Positions 18,499-26,343 of a DNA stretch of 49,608 nt are shown here, one piece after another (position 1 is the first letter of the stretch; each line of letters opens with the position of its first letter). The notes under the pieces were generated by a model that searched no databases, was not told where the DNA came from, and saw nothing but the letters and a program-made list of their open reading frames with translations. This DNA is from an uncultured Lewinella sp. (GTDB taxonomy: Bacteria; Bacteroidota; Bacteroidia; Chitinophagales; Saprospiraceae): contig CAJXOS010000034.1 of NCBI GenBank assembly GCA_913057725.1, positions 1 through 49,608 of the forward strand, written 5' to 3'. The position numbers and the translations under genes were made by a program.

Positions 18499-18506
18499 TA
18501 ACTTTG
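18499..18506 (+). promoter_or_regulatory. -7 box of the SH3 protein gene
   Basis: TAACTTTG matches TAnnTTTG, 38 bp before the ATG at 18545. A TTG lies 25 bp upstream, longer than the usual spacing. Confidence 0.4.
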
Positions 18507-18544
18507 GTATAGAGTGAAAAGTATAAAGCACTAAAAGTTTCAAA

Positions 18545-19078
18545 ATGGCGCAGGAAAAAGCATCGGGCTTGGTCAAGTTTCAGTTTATTCTATTTGGTGT
18601 TCTACTATTGGTATTCTTTGTTTGGGCCAATCGCAAATGCACGCGAAGCCAAACGCAACTTCAAGAATTAGAACGATATCAAGCCATAAATGATAGTTTG
18701 GAACAAGCAGCGCAAGCGCCTCAGACGCCTGCACCTGCCACAACTCCTGCTCCACAAGCTAATTCTACCCAGCGAGATACCATTCGTGGTGGCCAGATGC
18801 AGATTATTCGCGACAAAACGACTCCTCTCTATATCACCATTGAAAACCTCGCCCTGCGAAAAGGCCCTGGCTTGAATTATGAAGTCGTCGACCGATTCTC
18901 TTTATTCGAAGAAGTCAATTTCCTTCATGAGGTTACGGACTCTGCTTATACGCTTAAGTTGGGACAAATCACTACCACCGAGCCGTGGGTTAAGGTGCGT
19001 AGCCGGAAAGGTCGAGATGGTTGGGTATACGGCGCCGGTGTAGATTATTACAAGCATAAACTGGAGGGGGTAGAGTAG
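18545..19078 (+). CDS. Membrane-anchored bacterial SH3-domain protein
   Basis: The 177-residue protein has one N-terminal transmembrane helix (about 12-28), a short coiled-coil-like segment, an Ala/Pro/Thr/Gln linker (about 55-75) and a C-terminal bacterial SH3 domain (about 97-172). The SH3 domain shows the typical ENLALRKGPGLNYEVVDRF start and WVKVRSRKGRDGWVYGAGV end. Such domains often bind peptidoglycan or cell-wall peptides on the outside of the inner membrane. It has its own promoter-like box and diverges from dprA. Confidence 0.83.
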   Translation: MAQEKASGLVKFQFILFGVLLLVFFVWANRKCTRSQTQLQELERYQAINDSLEQAAQAPQTPAPATTPAPQANSTQRDTIRGGQMQIIRDKTTPLYITIENLALRKGPGLNYEVVDRFSLFEEVNFLHEVTDSAYTLKLGQITTTEPWVKVRSRKGRDGWVYGAGVDYYKHKLEGVE

Positions 19079-19357
19079 AAGCTTCTTCGATATTCCGGCA
19101 ATTAATTATTGGTTGCGTGCTCACATTTTTCAAATTTTCATGGTACTAGATCACAGGAAACTGGCCGGTGATCACATATATCTTACCGCTCGCCAAATGG
19201 CTGGTGCAAAGGTGTTTAGTGGGTGTTATACTTGCGTAAACGGCAACATCAATGATGATTCATTAAAGGGTGAAGCCCCTTGCTGTTCAGAAAGATGTTG
19301 CTCTCTCTTTCAGTATCTGTACGACTTAATTGGATCGTGCACTAACAAGTACGCAAG

Positions 19358-19921
19358 ATGAAAAAACTAAGCCTCCTGATCCTTCTATCACCTGTATTTT
19401 TCTTTCTTTCCTGCGATGACGACGATGTAGAAATTCGTCAAGCCCCAATCGTCTTCTACGACAATGATGGTTATCTGCTGCAAGCCACTTGTGTGGATGA
19501 TTACATCGAATTCTTTTTCGATATCACTCCTGATACCACCGATGCTCGTATGCTCACTTTTCCAAATGGTGATTTCTACACCCTCTATGTTGATTACAAC
19601 AACAATGGAACACTGGATCGTAACATCGATTTGCTCTTTGGACCTCTGGAAGATGGTCGAATTTGTCGTTCAGAGCTGCTGACGGAAACGAGCACAACCC
19701 CTTGTATGTTCTCTGGTGAAATTACTGGCGAGACTCTTTTCTCTGCTACGGAAAATTCAAGTGTACCGCATATCAACTACCTGCTACGAGTACCAAAGGA
19801 AGTACTCTCAAATGGTTCTACCATTGGCGTGATCGTAGAAGTCTACGATTCCGCTAGTGGCCGGCGTACCCTGCCAATAGGTGCCGACCGCTTCGGTAGA
19901 ACACTGACCATCAGCTGGTAA
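19358..19921 (+). CDS. Lipoprotein of unknown function
   Basis: The 187 residues begin with a lipoprotein signal (MKKLSLLILLSPVFFFLSC) followed by an acidic DDDD stretch of the kind seen after Cys in Bacteroidota lipoproteins bound for the surface. The remainder looks all-beta, with three further Cys and an Asp/Asn-rich segment (YVDYNNNGTLDRNIDLLFG) that could bind calcium. No family is recognised. The preceding 279 bp contain no convincing gene. It converges on the GH73-like gene with 17 bp between them. Confidence 0.75.
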   Translation: MKKLSLLILLSPVFFFLSCDDDDVEIRQAPIVFYDNDGYLLQATCVDDYIEFFFDITPDTTDARMLTFPNGDFYTLYVDYNNNGTLDRNIDLLFGPLEDGRICRSELLTETSTTPCMFSGEITGETLFSATENSSVPHINYLLRVPKEVLSNGSTIGVIVEVYDSASGRRTLPIGADRFGRTLTISW

Positions 19922-19938
19922 AATCCAGTGTAGCTAAG

Positions 19939-20685
19939 CTAGTCATCATACTGGTCGAGCTTGAATTCTCGAATAATTCGAATCAATTGCTCGGCCAGTA
20001 GGTCATTGCCATTGTCCTTGCTTGCTTCCATGCCTTCGGCCCAATTGCGATAATCTTCGCCCTTGAGGCGTCGGAGGTGACCATTACTCCCCGAGGTGTA
20101 AAAGAGGCTGTGATCTCGAAAGCTCATCCATGCATTGTCATAGCGACGTAGGCACGCACCACGTTCACCATCTTGAGTCTGCCCTTGCCAATCGTCGGTG
20201 CAAGGTAGTAGGAAGTAGTTGGTGCCACGCTTGGTTGCCGGGTGTTGCCCAGCCATACTTTTCAGTAAGCCATTAGCAAGGATAACGCTAGCCGGTATAC
20301 CAAATTTTTCCTGTTCGGCCTCGGCTACGTGAGCAAAACGGTTGATGAACTGCTCTACTTCACTTTCATCTGTTTGCTCCAAAAGTAGCATCAGTTGCGC
20401 GTTCGGGTCATCTCCCCAAGAAGGCAGCAGATCAAAACGACTGGAGGTCTGTTCTGTGCTCAGTCCATTATCGGTGAGCGTTTCTCGACGGGATTGTCTG
20501 CGGCTCTGGAGCTCTTCTTTAGGTTGAACGGCGGGTTCTTGCGGAGCTTCAATGCTGATGTTGAAGGATAAGTCTTTGCTTAAGACAGCATACAGAACTA
20601 AAAATACTAGTCCTATCTTAAACCAGTGTTGGTTGAGCAGGGGCCATAAACGCCCCAGCACGAGCTTGCGTGATTCATTTTTCAT
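19939..20685 (-). CDS. GH73-like (glucosaminidase) membrane protein lacking catalytic Glu
   Basis: The 248 residues contain a transmembrane helix (about 20-36), a charged linker and a C-terminal GH73-like domain (about 112-240). The conserved helix that in peptidoglycan glucosaminidases reads like SxxLAQGxLESGxG appears as SVILANGLLKSMAG, so the position of the catalytic Glu is Lys142. The rest of the domain is intact (HPATKRGTNYFLLPC, YDNAWMSFRDHSLFY). It is probably a non-hydrolytic cell-wall-binding homologue, or its activity uses another residue. A frame or start error is unlikely because the surrounding fold is preserved. Confidence 0.7.
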   Translation of the reverse strand: MKNESRKLVLGRLWPLLNQHWFKIGLVFLVLYAVLSKDLSFNISIEAPQEPAVQPKEELQSRRQSRRETLTDNGLSTEQTSSRFDLLPSWGDDPNAQLMLLLEQTDESEVEQFINRFAHVAEAEQEKFGIPASVILANGLLKSMAGQHPATKRGTNYFLLPCTDDWQGQTQDGERGACLRRYDNAWMSFRDHSLFYTSGSNGHLRRLKGEDYRNWAEGMEASKDNGNDLLAEQLIRIIREFKLDQYDD

Positions 20686-20985
20686 GGCTGATTTCTTTTG
20701 ATTTATTCTCCTCGCCTAGCTTTGTCAAAAGAATTTGGTGCAGCTATTTGAGGATTGTACTAGACTTGGATTACGAGACTTACCCTAAAACCAGTTTCTA
20801 GTAAATGGCACCCTGCGAAATGCCTTGATCTGTGGATGTGTGGTCAAGTTTTACAAAAATAAGCAAAATGTTTTAAAATGTAAATGTTTTTAAAATTTTT
20901 TGTTTTATTTTCATTTCTCTAATAAGACGCCTTCTACAAGTTGCTCTTACGTATCTTTGCCACCCTCAACCTAAGAAGCAACAGT
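20686..20985. other. Non-coding divergent region upstream of purD
   Basis: This holds the leader of the GH73-like gene, an AT-rich tract (about 20855-20925) and a TATCTTTG box facing purD. No gene is seen. Confidence 0.5.
20952..20959 (+). promoter_or_regulatory. -7 box of purD
   Basis: TATCTTTG matches TAnnTTTG, 26 bp before the purD ATG. The upstream region is AT-rich, but no -33 TTG at the usual spacing is seen. Confidence 0.45.
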
Positions 20986-22257
20986 ATGCGAATCCTTTTA
21001 TTGGGCAGTGGTGGCCGAGAACACGCCTTTTCTTGGAAGCTCAGCCAGAGCCCGAATTGTGAAGCACTCTTTATTGCACCCGGTAATGCGGGGACCAAAG
21101 CACACGGCACTAACCTTGCCTTGAATCCCAATGATTTTCCTGCGGTGAAGGCTGCGGCCTTGGAGCACCAAATTGATATGGTGATCTGTGGGCCAGAAGA
21201 GCCGTTGGTACGTGGTATTCAGGATTTCTTTGCTCAAGATCAAGAGCTACAGCATATCCTTTTCGTTGGGCCAAGCCAAGCCGGTGCCCAATTGGAGGGG
21301 AGTAAGGCCTTCGCCAAAGCTTTCATGGAAGACCAGGATATTCCCACAGCAGCTTATCGTGAATTCACAGTAGAACATCTGGACGATGGCTTGAAGTACC
21401 TGGAAGAACAGCAACCACCAATTGTACTGAAGGCGGATGGATTGGCTGCGGGTAAAGGCGTTCTGATTCTGGATAACATCATCGAAGCTCAAGAAGAGCT
21501 ACGAGCCATGTTGGAAGGTAAATTTGGAGATGCCTCTGCTACCGTAGTTGTGGAGGAGTTCCTTTCTGGAATAGAATTCTCCGTCTTCGTCTTTACGGAT
21601 GGCAAGGACTATAAGGTTTTGCCAGTAGCTAAGGACTACAAGCGGATTGGAGAGGGGGATACAGGTTTGAATACTGGCGGTATGGGTTCGGTATCTCATC
21701 CACCTTTTGTTGATGCGGAAATGATGCGCAAGGTCGAGGAACGGATCATTAAGCCAACAATTGAAGGTTTGCAGCAGCAGAACTTAGGCTATAGAGGAGT
21801 AATCTTCATCGGACTGATCAGTGTCGAGGACGAGCCATTTGTGATTGAATACAACTGCCGGATGGGCGATCCTGAAACCCAGTCGGTATTTCCTCGGTTG
21901 AAGACTGATTTGGTAGAGCTTTGCCGAGCTACTGCGGCCGAAGAACTGGCTAATGTCAACATTGAAATGGATGAACGTGCTGTGGCTAGTGTAATTCTCG
22001 TTTCGGGCGGATACCCCGGAAGCTATGAAAAAGGCAAGGTCATAACCAATTTGGACGCAGTTGAAGACAGCATCGTTTTTCATGCTGGAACCAAAGAAGG
22101 TGAGCAAGGCGAATTGTTGACCAATGGAGGCCGAGTGCTAGCTATTACATCCTACGGTGATACTTTTCAGGAAGCGCTTGCGCAATCGCTTAAGAATGCG
22201 GAAAAAGTCCAGTTTGATGGGGTCTACTATCGCAAGGATATCGGTTTCGATCTATAG
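20986..22257 (+). CDS. purD: Phosphoribosylamine-glycine ligase (GARS)
   Basis: PurD joins glycine to phosphoribosylamine with ATP, the second step of purine synthesis. The 423-residue product starts at MRILLLGSGGREHAF; the upstream frame from 20941 lies across the promoter and is not used. ATP-grasp features are KADGLAAGKGVLIL, VVEEFLSGIEFSVFVFTDG, NTGGMGSVSHPP, VIEYNCRMGDPETQ and the C-terminal SGGYPGSYEKGK region. Length and order are those of single-domain bacterial PurD. A bidirectional terminator follows, shared with the tRNA gene on the other strand. Confidence 0.97.
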   Translation: MRILLLGSGGREHAFSWKLSQSPNCEALFIAPGNAGTKAHGTNLALNPNDFPAVKAAALEHQIDMVICGPEEPLVRGIQDFFAQDQELQHILFVGPSQAGAQLEGSKAFAKAFMEDQDIPTAAYREFTVEHLDDGLKYLEEQQPPIVLKADGLAAGKGVLILDNIIEAQEELRAMLEGKFGDASATVVVEEFLSGIEFSVFVFTDGKDYKVLPVAKDYKRIGEGDTGLNTGGMGSVSHPPFVDAEMMRKVEERIIKPTIEGLQQQNLGYRGVIFIGLISVEDEPFVIEYNCRMGDPETQSVFPRLKTDLVELCRATAAEELANVNIEMDERAVASVILVSGGYPGSYEKGKVITNLDAVEDSIVFHAGTKEGEQGELLTNGGRVLAITSYGDTFQEALAQSLKNAEKVQFDGVYYRKDIGFDL

Positions 22258-22281
22258 ATCTTACCATAAATGACATAATTG

Positions 22282-22319
22282 AAAAAGGGGCTCTGCGAAT
22301 AAACGCAAAACCCCTTTTT
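22282..22319. terminator. Bidirectional terminator between purD and tRNA-Leu
   Basis: AAAAAGGGG (22282-22290) pairs with CCCCTTTTT (22311-22319). The A and T tracts make it work as an intrinsic terminator in either direction, for purD and for the tRNA. Confidence 0.8.
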
Positions 22320-22327
22320 ACTTGGTG

Positions 22328-22412
22328 TGCCCAGAACAGGATTTGAACCTGCACGCCCTAAACGAGCACCAGCCCCTCAAGCTGGCGTGTCTACCAATTC
22401 CACCACCTGGGC
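22328..22412 (-). tRNA. tRNA-Leu (anticodon GAG)
   Basis: On the minus strand an 85-base cloverleaf with long variable arm is seen. The acceptor stem GCCCAGG/TCTGGGC has one G-U pair and discriminator A; the D arm contains GAATTGGTAGACAC. The anticodon stem CCAGC/GCTGG encloses loop TTGAGGG with anticodon GAG, followed by a variable-arm hairpin and the TTCAAAT T-loop. The long variable arm and A73 fit leucine. CCA is not encoded. Confidence 0.96.
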
Positions 22413-22519
22413 AGGGTATGTGTTTTCAAAAACCAAGAAGGTTTCTCGAAAGTTTCGCAAAGATATAAAAAGGTGATTGTTTTCAAATAGGGAGCTCAGA
22501 AAATCTGAATGCATACTGT

Positions 22520-23290
22520 TTACTCTCCTCCATTAGCTAGTGCCTGCTGGCGCAATCGCTGTAAGAACGGGCTAGCAAAGATGAAGTTCTGAAGGAACTC
22601 GTTATCACTTTCCAACACTTGGTCCTTGTTTCCGCGCCAGGCGATCTCACCCTGATAAAGAAGAATAATGTTGTCGCCAATCTCCATCACCGAGTTCATG
22701 TCGTGCGTGTTGATGACAGTGGTGATGTTGTTCTCGACTGTGATATCACGAATAAGCTCGTCAATGACAATAGACGTCTTTGGATCAAGCCCCGAGTTGG
22801 GCTCGTCACAAAACAGGTAGCGTGGTTCCAGCACAATAGCTCTGGCAATACCCACACGTTTTTGCATACCACCAGAGGTTTCAGAAGGGTACTTAGCATT
22901 TGCACCGCTCAAGCTTACTCTTTCCAAACAGCTATCAACGCGCATGGCTTTTTCCTTAGCTGTAAAGTTGGTGAACATATCGAGTGGAAAGCGCACGTTC
23001 TGTTCTACGGTCATAGAATCGAATAGTGCGGAGGCTTGGAAAAGCATCCCTACTTGCATGCGGATCGCACGAACAGCTTTCTTGTTTAGAGAGAAAAAGT
23101 CGTTATCGTCGTACCATACTTTGCCGGAAGTAGGCTGGTGAAGACCTACCAGCAGCTTCAACAATACCGTCTTACCCGCACCCGAGCGACCAATGATAAG
23201 ATTGGTCTTGCCAGGGTAAAACTCTGTGGTAATACCCTTGAGTACCGTGGTGTCGCCGAAAGCTTTTATTAATTCTTCTGTTCTAATCAT
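22520..23290 (-). CDS. MlaF-like ABC transporter ATPase
   Basis: This is the ATPase of a phospholipid-trafficking (Mla/MCE-type) ABC transporter. The 256 residues contain Walker A GRSGAGKTVLLKLL, a Q-loop in VGMLFQASALFDSM, the signature SGGMQKRVGIARAI, Walker B YLFCDEPNSGLDP and switch His in INTHDMNS. The LFQ-SALFDSMTV stretch is characteristic of MlaF relatives. It follows the permease gene by 43 bp on the same strand, and the two form a pair. No MCE (MlaD-like) gene is adjacent: the next feature downstream is the tRNA. Confidence 0.92.
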   Translation of the reverse strand: MIRTEELIKAFGDTTVLKGITTEFYPGKTNLIIGRSGAGKTVLLKLLVGLHQPTSGKVWYDDNDFFSLNKKAVRAIRMQVGMLFQASALFDSMTVEQNVRFPLDMFTNFTAKEKAMRVDSCLERVSLSGANAKYPSETSGGMQKRVGIARAIVLEPRYLFCDEPNSGLDPKTSIVIDELIRDITVENNITTVINTHDMNSVMEIGDNIILLYQGEIAWRGNKDQVLESDNEFLQNFIFASPFLQRLRQQALANGGE

Positions 23291-23333
23291 GGCTTCTGCA
23301 TTTGAGTTCTTTAATGAATGATCCTCGTCTTTT

Positions 23334-24080
23334 TTAGGTGAAGACTACCGCAATGAGATAGTCAAAGAGAAGAATGAGGATATCACTAAATACCACTGCA
23401 TTAGTACTGGCTTTACCCAATTCAATACTTCCACCTTTTACATAGTAGCCTTGATAACAAGGAACGGAAGTGAGAATGAAGGCAAATACAAAGGCCTTGA
23501 TGAACATCAAGGTGATATTATAAGGAATAAAAGCACTACGTACTCCTAATTCATATTCAGCATGAGAAATAAGTCCCACTGGAACAGTTGCGATATAGCC
23601 ACCTAGTACACTAACGAATGCTGCAATCGCTACCAACATTGGTACCATGATGAGGGCACCAATAATTTTGGGCATGATCAGGTAGGAAGCGGTATTCACA
23701 CCCATGATTTCCATCGCATCAATATGCTCCTTCTGGCGCATACCCCCAAGCTCGGCAGCTAGGTTGGATCCCACCTTACCCGCTAAAACCAAGCAGGTAA
23801 TGGTTGGTGCTAGTTCGATAATGGTAGTATCCCGTACGATATAACCGATGTAGTAGCGCGGTACAAAGCTATCCTGCAACTGGTAAGCGAACTGTACTGC
23901 TGTTACCGCACCGATGAAGACCGCAATCAATACTACGATGACCAAAGATCCGACACCGATGTCATTCATCTGTCGCATCGTCTCGCGATAGTACATTGTG
24001 GCCTTTTCCGGGCGTGCGATAGCAGTTCCCAGAAGCTGGAAATATCGGCCTACATGTCCTAAGAATCGGGTTATAATCAT
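23334..24080 (-). CDS. MlaE-like ABC transporter permease
   Basis: The family start is the Met at 24080 (MIITRFLGHVGRYFQLLG); the longer frame to 24239 has a non-family N-terminus and crosses the promoter. The 248-residue product has the MlaE/YrbE layout, with about five or six hydrophobic segments. Motif regions are IGVGSLVIVVLIAVFIGAV, FVPRYYIGYIVRDTTIIELAPT, LAAELGGMRQKEHIDAMEIMGV and MLVAIAAFVSVLGGY. It forms the membrane part of a lipid transporter that maintains outer-membrane asymmetry, with the downstream MlaF-like ATPase. Confidence 0.92.
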   Translation of the reverse strand: MIITRFLGHVGRYFQLLGTAIARPEKATMYYRETMRQMNDIGVGSLVIVVLIAVFIGAVTAVQFAYQLQDSFVPRYYIGYIVRDTTIIELAPTITCLVLAGKVGSNLAAELGGMRQKEHIDAMEIMGVNTASYLIMPKIIGALIMVPMLVAIAAFVSVLGGYIATVPVGLISHAEYELGVRSAFIPYNITLMFIKAFVFAFILTSVPCYQGYYVKGGSIELGKASTNAVVFSDILILLFDYLIAVVFT

Positions 24081-24115
24081 GACTGCGTTTACGTGGGTGT
24101 ATTTTTGGGGAAAGG

Positions 24116-24123
24116 CAAAATTA
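24116..24123 (-). promoter_or_regulatory. -7 box of the mlaE-mlaF pair
   Basis: On the minus strand TAATTTTG matches TAnnTTTG, 35 bp upstream of the MlaE start chosen at 24080. This supports that start over the longer frame. Confidence 0.45.
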
Positions 24124-24240
24124 GCAAATGCTGATGAATCGGGCATAGTACCACGCATTCTCTGCGGTTCGTTACTTTTACATCCTCCTCTCAACAATGG
24201 TTGAGGCAGGGAGGTTCTATGCCTGACAAAATTTATCAAA

Positions 24241-24960
24241 TTGACTACTCCTTCCTCCGTTCCTGTAATTGCAATAAGTGGCGCTAGCGCTGGTATTGGC
24301 TTAGCTATTGCCGAAGATTTTGCTGCGTTGTCCTGGAATGTCAGTATTTCAGCCAGGACCCAAGATGATCTTCTGAATTTGGAAAAACGCTGGGCTACTG
24401 ATTATCCGGAAAGCCAGCTACATACAATTGCTCTAGACTTGGCACAACCTACGGCTGCAGAAATGTGGGCAGAAGCTATTCAAAAGCGTTTCGGTCGGTT
24501 AGATGTGCTGGTGCACAATTTGGGGCAATTTCAACCGGGAACGCTTTTGGGAGGAGAAGTTGAGCAGTTAACCAATTTGATGAATACGAATGTGCTCAGT
24601 GCCCATTACCTTACTAGAGCGCTGCTTCCTTTTCTGGAGACGGCAGAAAATGCTCACCTAATTACCATCGGCTCAGTGGCTACTACCGATTGGCCAGCGC
24701 CATTGGCCGCTTATAGCATTAGTAAATATGCTTTGGAGGGTTGGCACCGAGCTATGCAAAAAGAACTCTCGCCGTATCGTGTGCAGACTACTCTAATTCG
24801 ACCTGGTGCGACCTATACCCGATCTTGGGAAGGAGTAGAAGTAGATCCAAAGACGTTGCTGCAACCAGCACAAATTGCTCGCTTGGTGACTCAGACAGTG
24901 CTAGGTAGTACTGGTGCCCACCTCGATGAAATAACCATTCGACCAGAGGCTAATGGTTAA
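24241..24960 (+). CDS. Short-chain dehydrogenase/reductase (TTG start)
   Basis: The 239 residues form a classical SDR: cofactor motif SGASAGIG (TGxxxGIG type), an Asp-bearing strand IALDLAQP, NLG in VHNLGQF (replacing the usual NAG), the catalytic Ser in ITIGSVATTDW and YSISK (YxxxK) with PLAA before it. The natural substrate cannot be predicted. No in-frame ATG exists before the cofactor motif, so the TTG at 24241 is taken as start. It is divergent from mlaE and upstream of a second SDR, 78 bp away. Confidence 0.87.
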   Translation: MTTPSSVPVIAISGASAGIGLAIAEDFAALSWNVSISARTQDDLLNLEKRWATDYPESQLHTIALDLAQPTAAEMWAEAIQKRFGRLDVLVHNLGQFQPGTLLGGEVEQLTNLMNTNVLSAHYLTRALLPFLETAENAHLITIGSVATTDWPAPLAAYSISKYALEGWHRAMQKELSPYRVQTTLIRPGATYTRSWEGVEVDPKTLLQPAQIARLVTQTVLGSTGAHLDEITIRPEANG

Positions 24961-25038
24961 TAATTTCTTAGAAATTTGTGACAAAGTGGGCAAATGCGAA
25001 AAGCCTTACGCTTTCATTCTATTTAGAACTCTACAATT

Positions 25039-25734
25039 ATGAATTATCTCATTACTGGAGCGAGCCGAGGAATCGGCTATGATTCAGCTCTCACATTGGC
25101 AGCTTCACCTGAGAACCGACTATTTGTTCTTAGCCGTACTGAGAAGGGATTAGAACAACTGGCCAGTAATGCATACGATAAATACGGTCATCACAATATT
25201 GAAATTCGCATCGCTGATCTCGCTGCTGTTGATCCTGTACAAATTCATGACTGGATAGTACCTTTTGGAAATTTAGCGGGGGTAATCAATAATGCAGGAG
25301 TGCTAATCAATAAGCCTTTTCTAGAGTTGAGTATGGATGATTGGACGCGTTCGTTCGAGGTGAATTTCTTTTCGATAGTCCGCTTACTTCGAGCATTACA
25401 CCCTTTGTTGACGGGAGCTCATATCCTCAACATAGGCAGTATGGGCGGTTTCCAAGGGACTTCAAAGTTTGTGGGCTTATCAGCCTATAGTGCCAGCAAG
25501 GCAGCCTTAGCAAACCTGACAGAGTGTTTGGCAGAAGAATGGAAGTCAGACCAAATTGTGAGTAATTGCCTAGCGCTTGGTGCGGTGCAAACGGAAATGC
25601 TTTCTGAGGCGTTTCCTGGCTTTAAGGCGCCAGTGAGTAGTGAAGAGATGGGAGCAATGGTAGCTTGGTTTTTACAAAACGGTCACCGATTCTTTAATGG
25701 CAAGGTCTTGCCGGTGTCGGTTAGTACACCCTAG
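25039..25734 (+). CDS. Short-chain dehydrogenase/reductase
   Basis: The 231-residue classical SDR has TGASRGIG near the start, IADLAAVDP, VINNAGVLINKPF, the catalytic Ser in LNIGSMGGFQG, YSASK and CLALGAVQTEM. Its C-terminus is short and lacks a substrate-specificity insert. It follows the other SDR on the same strand, but the two are clearly diverged and are not a recent duplication. A hairpin with A and T tracts lies just after the stop. Confidence 0.88.
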   Translation: MNYLITGASRGIGYDSALTLAASPENRLFVLSRTEKGLEQLASNAYDKYGHHNIEIRIADLAAVDPVQIHDWIVPFGNLAGVINNAGVLINKPFLELSMDDWTRSFEVNFFSIVRLLRALHPLLTGAHILNIGSMGGFQGTSKFVGLSAYSASKAALANLTECLAEEWKSDQIVSNCLALGAVQTEMLSEAFPGFKAPVSSEEMGAMVAWFLQNGHRFFNGKVLPVSVSTP

Positions 25735-25750
25735 AAGAGAAATTGATGGA

Positions 25751-25785
25751 CAAAAAAATCGCCGCAAGTAGTGCTTGCAGCGATT
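25751..25785 (-). terminator. Intrinsic terminator after candidate small gene
   Basis: A 12-bp stem (25757-25768 with 25774-25785, one mismatch) and 5-base loop are followed on the minus strand by a run of T (25758-25752). On the plus strand a looser CAACTTTT follows, so it may also end the SDR transcript. Confidence 0.8.
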
Positions 25786-25850
25786 CAACTTTTCATGTGA
25801 TATGCCTTTTGAAGTCGTTGGTCGCGAGGACTCATCATGATTGTGTTCAT
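25785..25850 (-). CDS. Candidate 21-residue small protein
   Basis: An ATG at 25850 opens a 21-codon frame (MNTIMMSPRDQRLQKAYHMK then S) ending in TGA at the first base of a strong intrinsic terminator. Upstream on the minus strand a TATATTTG box (25901-25894) lies 43 bp before the ATG. Promoter box, short leader, frame and terminator fit within 150 bp. The product would be basic and hydrophilic. No homologue is recognised, and the unit could equally be a small RNA with a chance frame. Confidence 0.4.
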   Translation of the reverse strand: MNTIMMSPRDQRLQKAYHMKS

Positions 25851-25893
25851 GACATTAGTTTTTGGTTAAGCACAGTAATTTTGACTATCGTAA

Positions 25894-25901
25894 CAAATAT
25901 A
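25894..25901 (-). promoter_or_regulatory. -7 box for the candidate small gene
   Basis: TATATTTG on the minus strand is a perfect TAnnTTTG. No -33 TTG at 19-21 bp is seen. Confidence 0.4.
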
Positions 25902-26087
25902 CACTTGATGTAAATAAAAATATGTACTCCTTTCTTTGTTTTGTGACAGGGTATTTTGCATCAAAAATATTTCACCTCTGGTTCGAGAAGAAAATTTGGA
26001 TACTTTAAATTTCACCTAATTTCAAATGGGTTTAGTGTTAAAATGAGGCATGTTCTTTTGAGTATTCAGGCTTGACATGTCTTTAAT

Positions 26088-26102
26088 AGAGAAATTTTCT
26101 CT
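26088..26102. promoter_or_regulatory. Perfect inverted repeat before the giant gene promoter
   Basis: AGAGAAA and TTTCTCT flank a single T, 29 bp upstream of the TATATTTG box. The position suits a regulator site. Confidence 0.35.
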
Positions 26103-26131
26103 GTTACACAAATTTAATGTTCAGCAATCTA

Positions 26132-26139
26132 TATATTTG
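26132..26139 (+). promoter_or_regulatory. -7 box of the giant repeat gene
   Basis: TATATTTG matches TAnnTTTG and predicts a leader of roughly 200 bases before the ATG at 26344. That leader contains CGCATTAATGCG (26256-26267) and a CCAAGCGC/GCGcCTTGG hairpin (26292-26311) followed by TATTCTTTT. Confidence 0.45.
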
Positions 26140-26343
26140 TGCCGCGCCAGAAGCGCAAACCCTTTCATCCCCTATCAGCATCACAGGCCATGTTCTTACT
26201 TACACAGCCCCCAATAAGCCAAAGAAAATGATGCTGGCACTGATTCATCCATCTGCGCATTAATGCGGGGTGTGTCTACGCCATTCTGACTCCAAGCGCC
26301 CTGCGCCTTGGTATTCTTTTACATCCGGATTAATTGATTGGAA

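Larger units (their letters stand above)
25735..26343. other. Non-coding region upstream of the giant repeat gene
   Basis: About 600 bp without a long frame. In order it holds a strong hairpin terminator, a candidate 21-codon minus-strand gene with its -7 box, an AT-rich stretch, a perfect inverted repeat (26088-26102), the TATATTTG box of the giant gene and a leader of roughly 200 bases with two short hairpins. Confidence 0.6.

Noticed and set aside
19113..19361. 82-codon plus-strand frame
   Set aside because: Cys-rich and irregular, without signal peptide or family features; it overlaps the start of the following lipoprotein gene.
24081..24239. N-terminal extension of the MlaE frame
   Set aside because: It crosses a -7 box, and the family N-terminus begins at the Met at 24080.
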